12,775 nt of DNA from RYN-124 sp033851845 (lineage in GTDB: Bacteria; Actinomycetota; Actinomycetes; Mycobacteriales; SCTD01): assembly GCA_033851845.1 (NCBI GenBank), contig JAWWOH010000118.1, positions 1 through 12,775 of the forward strand, written 5' to 3'. The first letter of the stretch is position 1. Each line of letters starts with the position of its first letter. Below, piece by piece: positions 7,682-12,775 of the stretch. The translations under genes and the position numbers were made by a program. The notes beneath the pieces were generated by a model. It had not been told where the DNA came from and did no database searches. It saw nothing but the letters and a program-made list of their open reading frames with translations.

Positions 7682-8859
7682 GGCTTCGGCGCACGACGGC
7701 GTTCCTGGCGCTGGCCGGCTGCACCGCGCTGACCGGCTGCCAGTTCAAGGGCGCCGCTGCAATCCCGCTTCCCGGCGGGCAAGGCGGTGGCAAGGGGGCG
7801 TACAAGGTCACGATCGAGTTCCCGGACGTGCTGGACCTCGTCCCGCAGTCGGCCGTCAAGGTCAACGACGTCACCGTCGGGAGCGTCACCTCGATCGAGG
7901 TCGGCTCGACGCAGACCTACAGCGCCAGGGTGCGGGTCCGCATCCGCAAGGACGTCGTGCTCCCGTCCAACGCGCACGCGAGCCTGCGGCAGACCTCGCT
8001 GCTCGGTGAGAAGTTCGTCAGCCTCGACCCGCCCACCACCGAGGCACCGGAGGGTCGGCTCCGCGACGGCGCGATGATCGGCCTCGACCGGACCACGCGC
8101 AACGCCGACATCGAAGAGGTTCTCGCGGCGCTGTCCCTCGTCCTGAACGGCGGCAGCCTCGAGCAGCTCCAGACGATCAACCGCGAGCTCGTCCTCGCGC
8201 TCAAGGGGCGCGAGAGCAAGGTCCGGGACCTGCTCGTCCAGCTCGACACCTTCATCGGCGGGCTGGACAAGCAGAAGAGCGACATCATCCGGGCCCTCAA
8301 CGGCTTGGACCGGCTCACCGCCCGGTTGGCAGCGCAGCGCGACACCCTCGCCGTCGGGCTGCGCGACATCCCCGCCGGAGTGTCCGTGCTGGCCGACCAG
8401 CGCGCCGAGCTCACCCAGGTGCTCACCGGCCTGAACCGCCTCGGCACCGTCGCGGTGCAGGTCATCCGAGCCTCGCAGCAGAACACCGTCGCCGACCTGC
8501 GCGCGCTCGGCCCGATCCTCACGCAGCTCAACGCTGCCGGTAAGGACCTCCCCGACTCGCTCGAGCTGCTGACGACCTACCCGTTCCCACGCACGATCGA
8601 CGAGGGCATCAAGGGCGACTACGCCAACCTGTGGGCGACCGCCGACATCAACCTCGTCGGTGCTGGCACCAACACCGGCATCATCCCCGGCCCGATCGCG
8701 TCCCTGCTGCCGTCGCCCCCCGCCGTACCAGGCGCACCCCAGGTCGTCCCCAAGCTGCCGACGCCGCTGCCGGGAGCCAGCCTGCTCCCGTCCGTGCCCG
8801 GGGTGGCCGACGGCCCGTCGCGCAGCCTGCTCCACCTGCTGCTCGGAGGCCTGTCGTGA
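7678..8859 (+). CDS. mceE: Mce family lipoprotein E (LprK type)
   Basis: This 393-residue MCE subunit is made as a lipoprotein. It has a basic start MRLRRTT, a short hydrophobic core, and a lipobox LTGC with cysteine 21 as the likely lipidated residue; an alternative LAGC with cysteine 15 lies just before it. The MCE domain follows at about 40-120 (LVPQSAVKVNDVTVGSVTSI; ASLRQTSLLGEKFVSLDPP). The helical region runs to about 300, and DEGIKGDYANLWATADINL is an end motif seen in MceE proteins. The last 60 residues are Pro/Leu-rich. This is the expected lipoprotein position in actinobacterial mce operons, where the M. tuberculosis counterpart is LprK. ATGA overlap with mceD; GTGA overlap with mceF. 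Confidence 0.93.
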   Translation: MRLRRTTAFLALAGCTALTGCQFKGAAAIPLPGGQGGGKGAYKVTIEFPDVLDLVPQSAVKVNDVTVGSVTSIEVGSTQTYSARVRVRIRKDVVLPSNAHASLRQTSLLGEKFVSLDPPTTEAPEGRLRDGAMIGLDRTTRNADIEEVLAALSLVLNGGSLEQLQTINRELVLALKGRESKVRDLLVQLDTFIGGLDKQKSDIIRALNGLDRLTARLAAQRDTLAVGLRDIPAGVSVLADQRAELTQVLTGLNRLGTVAVQVIRASQQNTVADLRALGPILTQLNAAGKDLPDSLELLTTYPFPRTIDEGIKGDYANLWATADINLVGAGTNTGIIPGPIASLLPSPPAVPGAPQVVPKLPTPLPGASLLPSVPGVADGPSRSLLHLLLGGLS

Positions 8860-10220
8860 TCACCCGGCAGACCAAGCTGCAGCTGCTCGTGTTCGGTCTC
8901 ATCTCCCTGCTCGGGCTGTCCTTCACCGGCGTGCGCTACGCCGGACTCGGCCGGTTCTTCCAGGACCAGGGCTACGTGGTGAAGGCAGACTTCTCGGACA
9001 GCGGTGGCATCTTCAAGGGCGCCGAGGTCACCAATCGCGGTGTCCCGCAGGGCAAGGTCGTCTCGCTCGATCTGCAGCAGGACGGCGTTCGGGTCGGGCT
9101 GCGGATGAAGCCCGGCACCAAGATCCCCAAGGACGTCAAGGCGTTCGTCGGGAACCGGTCCGCCGTGGGGGAGCAGTACGTCGACCTGCAGCCGCAGGCA
9201 GACGGCGGTCCGTACCTTCGCAACGGGGACGTGATCGACCGTGACCACACCGGCATCCCGATCGCGCCGACGCAGCTGCTGGTCAACCTGGACCGCTTCG
9301 TGACGAGCATCGACACCCGTGACGTCACCGTCGTCCTCGACGAGCTCGGCAAGGCATTCGAGGGGTCGTCGGACAGCCTCCAGCGGCTCGTCGACGCCGG
9401 TGACCAGCTGACCGAGACGGCGACCGCCCACCTGCCGCAGACCAAGAAGCTCATCGAGGACGGCCGCCCGGTCCTCGCGACTCAACGCGACACCTCCGGC
9501 CAGTTCCGCAGCTTCAACCGCGACCTCGCCGACCTGACCGGTCAGCTGCGGGCCAGCGACCCCGACTTCCGCCGGCTGTTCGCGGCCGGTACGCAGAGCG
9601 CGCGCGAGACGACGGACCTGCTCGAGAGCAACCGGTCGGCGCTGCCGATCCTGCTCGACAACCTGGTCACCGTCGCGCAGGTGCAGTCCATCCGGCTGCC
9701 GGCGCTACGGCAGATCCTGGTGACCTACCCCAACGTCATCGCGGGCGGCTTCACCGTCGTACCCAACGACGGTACGACGCACTTCGGGCTCGCAACGACC
9801 GGCAACCCGCCGCCGTGCACCAACGGCGGCTACGCGACGACGAAGAAGCGCGACCCGTCCGACTTGAAGCTGAAGACCCCCAACCTCAACGCCTACTGCG
9901 CCTCGCCGTCGAGCAGCGGCCAGGACGTGCGTGGTGCGCAGAACGCGCCGAGACCGGCCGGTGAGCGCCCGTACCCGAACGACACCCATAGCGCGGTCCC
10001 GCCGCGAATCACGTCCGCGTCCGCATCCCGCAACGCGGGTCCTGGCGGCGCCCCGAACGACGGTTCCGACAGCGTCCTGCTCGGTGACTACGACCCCGCC
10101 ACGGGCAACGTCATCACTGCCGACGGCCAGAGACTGCGCATCGGGTCGAGCGCGGGGGCGGCCCAGCTGTTCGGCGGCAGCTCGTGGCAGCTGCTCCTGC
10201 TCGGCCCGCTGACGCCGTGA
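8856..10220 (+). CDS. mceF: Mce family protein F
   Basis: The sixth MCE subunit, 454 residues. It has a short basic start, a membrane helix near 8-27, and the MCE domain at about 38-115 (GIFKGAEVTNRGVPQGKVVSL; AFVGNRSAVGEQYVDL). YLRNGDVIDRDHTGIPIAPTQ is typical of MceF. A helical region spans about 130-300. From about 330 the sequence becomes Pro/Ser/Gly/Asn-rich and probably disordered, then ends in a short hydrophobic patch WQLLLLGPL. GTG at 8856 is chosen because it overlaps the mceE stop as GTGA and has GGAGG (8845-8849) 6 nt upstream. An in-frame GTG at 8631 would add 75 residues of non-family sequence inside mceE. Confidence 0.92.
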   Translation: MITRQTKLQLLVFGLISLLGLSFTGVRYAGLGRFFQDQGYVVKADFSDSGGIFKGAEVTNRGVPQGKVVSLDLQQDGVRVGLRMKPGTKIPKDVKAFVGNRSAVGEQYVDLQPQADGGPYLRNGDVIDRDHTGIPIAPTQLLVNLDRFVTSIDTRDVTVVLDELGKAFEGSSDSLQRLVDAGDQLTETATAHLPQTKKLIEDGRPVLATQRDTSGQFRSFNRDLADLTGQLRASDPDFRRLFAAGTQSARETTDLLESNRSALPILLDNLVTVAQVQSIRLPALRQILVTYPNVIAGGFTVVPNDGTTHFGLATTGNPPPCTNGGYATTKKRDPSDLKLKTPNLNAYCASPSSSGQDVRGAQNAPRPAGERPYPNDTHSAVPPRITSASASRNAGPGGAPNDGSDSVLLGDYDPATGNVITADGQRLRIGSSAGAAQLFGGSSWQLLLLGPLTP

Positions 10221-10753
10221 CCGTGACCTCTGCGGAGGGCGACGGCGGTGGGCTCGCCTCGGCCGAGCCTCGTCGCGGGCCGGTCGTCCTGGTGACCGTC
10301 CTCGTCCTGGTGCTGATCCTGCTCGCCGTCGCCGCGCTGCTCGGCGCGTTGAAGCTGCGCGACGCCAAGCAGCTCTCCGATGCGCGGGCCGCGGCGATCG
10401 GAGCGGCCAGGCAGGAGGCGCTCAACCTCACGTCGATCGACGGCAACGACATCGACGCCGACCTGCAGCGGGTGAAGGACGGCGCCACGGGCGGGTTCGC
10501 GAAGGACTTCGCCGACCGCGCCAAGGACCTCAAGAGCGTCTTGACCGAGAACGCCGTCGTCGCGGAGGGGCACGTCATCGACGCGGGGCTTGTTCGCGGT
10601 GACCTCGATACGGCGACGGTGCTCGTGGTGGTCGACAGCAAGGTCAAGAACAAGAGCGCTCCTTCCGGGCGGGCCAACACCTACCGGATGCAGCTCGACC
10701 TCGAGCGCCACGGCAGCCGGTGGCTGACGTCGGCCCTGCAGTTCGTGGGCTGA
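10217..10753 (+). CDS. Mce-associated membrane protein (Mas) 1
   Basis: A 178-residue protein with a short Gly/Ala/Glu-rich cytoplasmic N-terminus, one membrane helix near 22-45 (VVLVTVLVLVLILLAVAALL), and an extracytoplasmic domain of about 130 residues ending in WLTSALQFVG. The pattern of a helix with Ala/Arg (ARAAAIGAARQEALNL), a region around IDADLQRVKDGATGGFAKDF, beta strands, and a terminal Trp-containing strand is that of Mce-associated proteins, which have an NTF2/VirB8-like fold. These accompany Mce complexes and appear to help their stability or assembly; the biochemical role is not settled. GTG at 10217 gives a GTGA overlap with mceF. A second GTG at 10223 is an alternative start. 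mas2 follows after 2 nt. Confidence 0.85.
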   Translation: MTVTSAEGDGGGLASAEPRRGPVVLVTVLVLVLILLAVAALLGALKLRDAKQLSDARAAAIGAARQEALNLTSIDGNDIDADLQRVKDGATGGFAKDFADRAKDLKSVLTENAVVAEGHVIDAGLVRGDLDTATVLVVVDSKVKNKSAPSGRANTYRMQLDLERHGSRWLTSALQFVG

Positions 10754-10755
10754 CG

Positions 10756-11718
10756 ATGACCACACCCGAGGAGCCCCGCGACGCCACCAGCAGCCCGTCC
10801 GACACGGGCTGGCCGGTCGATGCCGGTGAGCCGCCAGCGCCGCTGGAGACCAGCGATCCGACCGATGCCGAGGAGGAGGGCTGGCCCGCCGTCGCTGAGC
10901 CCGAGCCCGAGTCCGATCCCGATCCGGACCTCCAGCCCGCCCAGCAGCCGGAAATCGCTGCGTCCGACGCAGCGGTCGCTCCGGCAGCCGAGTTCTCGGA
11001 CGTAGCGGAGTGGGAGCCTGAGCCTGACCTCGCTGCGTCCGACGCAGCGGTCGCTCCGGCAGCCGAGTTCTCGGACGTAGCGGAGTGGGAGCCGGAAGCC
11101 GAGCCGGAGCCCGAACCCCTCCTTGCGTCCGACCCGGAGGCCGTCCCGGCGACCGAGGCCTCGGACGCAAGTCAGGCCTGGGAAGTGGCTGCCGAGCCAG
11201 AGCCGGAGGTCGCGGCGTACGAGCCTCTTCCGACCCGAGGTGGCGTGTCGGCGGCTGTCATCGCGCTCGCCCTGACCGCACTGCTGATGGCGATCGCCAA
11301 CGGCTTCGTCTGGTACCGCGTCCACCAGAACAGCGCGGCCGAGACCGCGCGCCGGGCCGGGCTGGAGGCCAGCCGCGACGCCGCGCGAGTGCTGTTCAGC
11401 TATGACTACCGCCAGCTCGACAAGGACTTCAGCGCCGGCAAGGCGCTGACCACCGGGAAGTTCGCCAAGGAGTACGCCAAGACGACCGCCGACGTGGTGA
11501 CCGACATCGCCAAGGAGAAGAAGGCGGTGGTCAAGGCCGAGGTCGTGACGGCCGGTGTCGTCCGGGCGACGCCGGATGTCGTCGTGACCATCGTCTACGT
11601 GAACCAGGTCACCACCAGCAGCCTCCAGGCGGCACCGAAGGTGGACCTGAGCCGGGTCCGGATGACGATGACGAAGGTGGGCTCGCACTGGCGGGTCTCG
11701 CAGGTGGACGCGCTCTGA
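10756..11718 (+). CDS. Mce-associated membrane protein (Mas) 2 with long acidic repeat tail
   Basis: This 320-residue Mas protein has an unusual N-terminal extension. Residues 1-160 are Glu/Asp/Pro/Ala-rich and surely disordered, with EPEPE-type runs and a tandem repeat unit (ASDAAVAPAAEFSDVAEWEPE, 25-residue period) present twice plus a degenerate third copy. A single membrane helix follows (about 166-187), then a Mas domain of about 130 residues: ARRAGLEASRDAARVLFSYDYRQLDKDF, GKFAKEYAKTTADV, and a terminal WRVSQVDAL. The tail is predicted to lie in the cytoplasm, where it could contact the ATPase or ribosome; this is inference. The ATG at 10756 is used because it lies 2 nt after the mas1 stop; an in-frame GTG at 10720 would overlap mas1. 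Its stop overlaps mas3 as CTGA. Confidence 0.85.
   Translation: MTTPEEPRDATSSPSDTGWPVDAGEPPAPLETSDPTDAEEEGWPAVAEPEPESDPDPDLQPAQQPEIAASDAAVAPAAEFSDVAEWEPEPDLAASDAAVAPAAEFSDVAEWEPEAEPEPEPLLASDPEAVPATEASDASQAWEVAAEPEPEVAAYEPLPTRGGVSAAVIALALTALLMAIANGFVWYRVHQNSAAETARRAGLEASRDAARVLFSYDYRQLDKDFSAGKALTTGKFAKEYAKTTADVVTDIAKEKKAVVKAEVVTAGVVRATPDVVVTIVYVNQVTTSSLQAAPKVDLSRVRMTMTKVGSHWRVSQVDAL
10955..11093 (+). repeat. In-frame direct repeat, two identical 64-bp copies
   Basis: Bases 10955-11018 and 11030-11093 are identical over 64 nt, with an 11-nt spacer, giving a 75-nt (25-codon) period that keeps the mas2 frame. Synonymous positions are also identical, so the duplication is recent or actively homogenised. 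A degenerate third copy follows from about 11122 to 11185, recognisable in the protein as LASDPEAVPATEASDAS. Confidence 0.95.
10957..11171 (+). repeat. Three inverted repeats of the same geometry inside mas2
   Basis: Each repeat unit holds 11-nt complementary arms around a 28-nt loop: 10957-10967 with 10996-11006, 11032-11042 with 11071-11081, and 11122-11132 with 11161-11171. In copies 1 and 2 the arms are GCTGCGTCCGA and TCGGACGTAGC, fully paired in RNA with one G-U. In copy 3 they are CTTGCGTCCGA and TCGGACGCAAG, perfectly paired although the outer bases differ. Copies 1 and 2 also hold a tighter palindrome, GCTGCGTC-C-GACGCAGC (10957-10973 and 11032-11048). Possible mRNA hairpins; function unknown. 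Confidence 0.7.
11702..11717 (+). promoter_or_regulatory. Shine-Dalgarno and CTG start of mas3
   Basis: AGGTGGA (11702-11708) matches six of seven bases of AGGAGGA and is separated by 6 nt from CTG (11715-11717), the only plausible start of the mas3 frame. That frame has no ATG, GTG or TTG from 11520 to 11715 or downstream through the whole membrane helix. The CTG overlaps the mas2 stop as CTGA, the same register as the ATGA and GTGA junctions earlier in the operon. Confidence 0.7.
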
Positions 11719-12203
11719 GCGAGCAGGCCCGGGTCGGGGCCGGCCGTGCGCTGCTCGCCGCGGCACTGCTCGTCGCCGTCGCCGCGACGGCCTTCTCCGG
11801 CTATCTGCTTCTCGACCGGCGGCACGCCGACGACGGGCGCAGTGCGGCCCTCGCCGCCGGCCGCCAGTACGCCGTCGACCTCACGACGTACGACTTCGCC
11901 ACCGTCGACGCGGACCTGCAGCGGTTCGCGCGGCACGGGACCACGGCGTTCCGTGCGTCGTACGCCGCGACGATCGCCGCCTCCGAGCCGGCGATCATCA
12001 AGGCCCAGTCCCGCTCGCTCGGCACGGTCGTCGGTGCGGGACTCGAGTCGTACGCCGGCGACAAGGCGAGCGTGCTCGTCGCCGTCGACCGGTCGATCCG
12101 CAGCGCGACCCGCCCCGGTGCGACGGTGGAGCGGAGCCGAATCCGGATCAGGCTGGTGCGGTCCGGTGACGGCTGGCTCATCAGTGCGGTCGAGGTCCTG
12201 TAG
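11715..12203 (+). CDS. Mce-associated membrane protein (Mas) 3, apparent CTG start
   Basis: This 162-residue Mas protein is easily missed because its frame has no usual start codon. Read from CTG at 11715 it gives a short N-terminus (SEQARVGAGR), one membrane helix near 12-33, and a Mas domain: ALAAGRQYAVDLTTYDFATVDADLQRF, GTTAFRASYAATIAASEPAII, and a terminal WLISAVEVL that parallels the ends of Mas1 and Mas2. Conservation with its two neighbours, single-helix topology, the Shine-Dalgarno and the CTGA overlap all support a real gene. The in-frame stop is TAG at 12201-12203. Alternatives are translation by ribosomes reinitiating after mas2, a sequencing change that removed a normal start, or a pseudogene; the intact domain argues against the last. 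It is the final gene of the operon. Confidence 0.82.
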   Translation: MSEQARVGAGRALLAAALLVAVAATAFSGYLLLDRRHADDGRSAALAAGRQYAVDLTTYDFATVDADLQRFARHGTTAFRASYAATIAASEPAIIKAQSRSLGTVVGAGLESYAGDKASVLVAVDRSIRSATRPGATVERSRIRIRLVRSGDGWLISAVEVL

Positions 12204-12299
12204 CCCGGCGTACGGCCCGAGATGTGCGGTTGGGTCTTGACGGGAGGGCGTCGGGTCGTCACTCTGTGCGCCAGCAGGTCCGCGGTCGAGGGCGTCATC

Positions 12300-12329
12300 T
12301 CGACAGAAGGACAGGCGTTAGGCTAGGCT
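12300..12329 (+). promoter_or_regulatory. Candidate rpoB promoter
   Basis: TCGACA (12300-12305, five of six bases of TTGACA) and TAGGCT (12324-12329) are separated by 18 nt, a good vegetative-type promoter for an actinomycete. TAGGCT occurs twice in overlap, at 12319-12324 and 12324-12329; only the second has proper -35 spacing. Transcription would start near 12336 and give an rpoB leader of about 127 nt. TATAAC at 12354-12359 is a second -10-like hexamer without a convincing -35. Confidence 0.5.
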
Positions 12330-12361
12330 GCCTGTTTGCGCTGCCTCCCGTCATATAACCG

Positions 12362-12412
12362 CCCAGGCCGTATGCCTGTGCAGGCCGGTCGAGTGTGCGT
12401 GCGCCGCCTGGG
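12362..12412 (+). promoter_or_regulatory. rpoB leader with alternating complementary segments
   Basis: Four short segments alternate: CAGGC (12364-12368), GCCTG (12374-12378), CAGGC (12381-12385) and GCCTG (12406-12410). Pairing 1 with 2 and 3 with 4 excludes pairing 2 with 3 and 1 with 4; the last extends to 7 bp (CCCAGGC 12362-12368 with GCCTGGG 12406-12412). This is the layout of a two-state leader, but stems are short and no T tract follows, so a regulatory role is only a suggestion. Confidence 0.3.
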
Positions 12413-12449
12413 AACTCAGCTCTGGCAGGTCCACGGTGACGCTGCCTTC

Positions 12450-12465
12450 GGAAGGACCCCTCTTG
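12450..12465 (+). promoter_or_regulatory. Shine-Dalgarno deciding the TTG start of rpoB
   Basis: GGAAGGA (12450-12456) lies 6 nt upstream of TTG (12463-12465). This fixes the rpoB start at TTG, as is common in actinobacterial rpoB genes. Confidence 0.8.
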
Positions 12466-12775
12466 GCCGCCCGCAGTAACCCCAGCACGACCCGTTCCAC
12501 CAGCAAGACCCCCCGCATCTCGTTCGCGAAGATCCGCGAACCGCTCGAGGTCCCCAACCTGCTGGACCTGCAGGTCTCCTCGTTCGACTGGCTCGTCGGC
12601 AACGACGTCTGGCAGGCCCGAGTGGCCGCCGCCGTGGACGAGGGTCGGGACGACGTCTCCACCCGGTCCGGGCTCGAGGAGATCTTCGAGGAGATCTCCC
12701 CGATCGAGGACTTCTCCGGCTCGATGTCGCTGAGCTTCCGCGACCACCGGTTCGAGCCGACCAAGTACTCCGTCG
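12463..12775 (+). CDS. rpoB: DNA-directed RNA polymerase beta subunit, N-terminal part (3' end outside window)
   Basis: The first 104 codons of the RNA polymerase beta subunit. After a short Ser/Thr-rich N-terminus (AARSNPSTTRSTSKTPR) comes the conserved start of the protein: ISFAKIREPLEVPNLLDLQ, SSFDWLVGN, and SGLEEIFEEISPIEDFSGSM followed by LSFRDHRFEPTKYSV. This is the actinobacterial beta-subunit pattern and the identification is secure. The rifampicin-binding region lies beyond the window. The TTG start is supported by a Shine-Dalgarno at the right distance and by the usual N-terminal length. Its own promoter candidate lies about 135 nt upstream. No terminator separates it from the mce operon, so some read-through is possible. 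Confidence 0.97.
   Translation, partial: MAARSNPSTTRSTSKTPRISFAKIREPLEVPNLLDLQVSSFDWLVGNDVWQARVAAAVDEGRDDVSTRSGLEEIFEEISPIEDFSGSMSLSFRDHRFEPTKYSV

Noticed and set aside
8631..8855. Upstream GTG start for mceF
   Set aside because: It would add 75 Arg/Pro-rich residues inside mceE. GTG at 8856 has a good Shine-Dalgarno and the expected overlap.
10681..11766. Minus-strand frame with visible repeats opposite mas2
   Set aside because: The repeats only mirror the 64-bp mas2 repeat. There is no start context or domain, and mas2 has a clear membrane helix and Mas domain.
11746..12240. 164-residue plus-strand frame starting at GTG
   Set aside because: Arg/Ser/Pro-rich and shifted from the frame that encodes a clear Mas domain (11715-12203).
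12239..12252. GACG-N6-CGTC inverted repeat as a terminator after mas3
   Set aside because: Only 4 bp of stem and no T run; too weak to call.
12237..12265. TTGACG as a -35 for another rpoB promoter
   Set aside because: At normal spacing the only hexamer is CACTCT, too far from a -10 consensus.
1..12775. tRNA genes, CRISPR arrays, insertion sequences, attachment sites
   Set aside because: Nothing resembling a tRNA cloverleaf, a spaced repeat array, a transposase or terminal inverted repeats was seen. Composition looks even across the window, giving no sign of recent transfer.

Overview
This is a GC-rich window whose genes read from left to right. It starts in the C-terminal half of rplL (ribosomal protein L7/L12) and ends about 104 codons into rpoB (RNA polymerase beta subunit). 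Between them lies a complete Mce (mammalian cell entry) lipid-transport operon. The GC content, GTG and TTG starts, the rplL and rpoB sequences, the six-subunit Mce set and the Mkl-type ATPase all point to an actinomycete. The genus cannot be told from this window. In Mycobacterium tuberculosis the Mce ATPase gene mkl also sits between rplL and rpoB, but the permease and mce genes lie elsewhere; here all of them are together.

Layout. 1-259: end of rplL, then a strong GC-rich hairpin (278-308) that probably ends the ribosomal transcript. 319-424: a short regulatory stretch with a weak promoter candidate and a CRP/GlxR-like palindrome (392-407). 425-12203: twelve tightly coupled genes, namely the ATPase mkl, two MlaE-type permeases (yrbEA, yrbEB), mceA to mceF, and three Mce-associated membrane proteins (called mas1 to mas3 here). 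All eleven junctions overlap by 1 or 4 nt or are separated by 2 nt, so this looks like one translationally coupled transcript. 12204-12462: a 259-nt gap with no clear terminator, a candidate rpoB promoter, and a leader with mutually exclusive pairings. 12463 onward: rpoB, with a TTG start and a good Shine-Dalgarno sequence.

How the genes work together (family knowledge plus inference). Mkl hydrolyses ATP on the cytoplasmic face of the YrbEA/YrbEB pair. MceA to MceF each bring one MCE domain and a long helical region and should form a heterohexameric tube that carries a hydrophobic substrate across the cell envelope. The Mas proteins are likely accessory or stabilising subunits. The substrate (fatty acid, sterol or other lipid) cannot be read from the sequence.

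Less ordinary points. The last operon gene, mas3, has no ATG, GTG or TTG start and appears to begin at CTG, overlapping the mas2 stop as CTGA behind a good Shine-Dalgarno sequence. Mas2 has a long acidic N-terminal tail containing two identical 64-bp repeats and three equally spaced inverted repeats. Mkl ends in a strongly basic tail. MceD as well as MceE carries a lipoprotein-like signal peptide.
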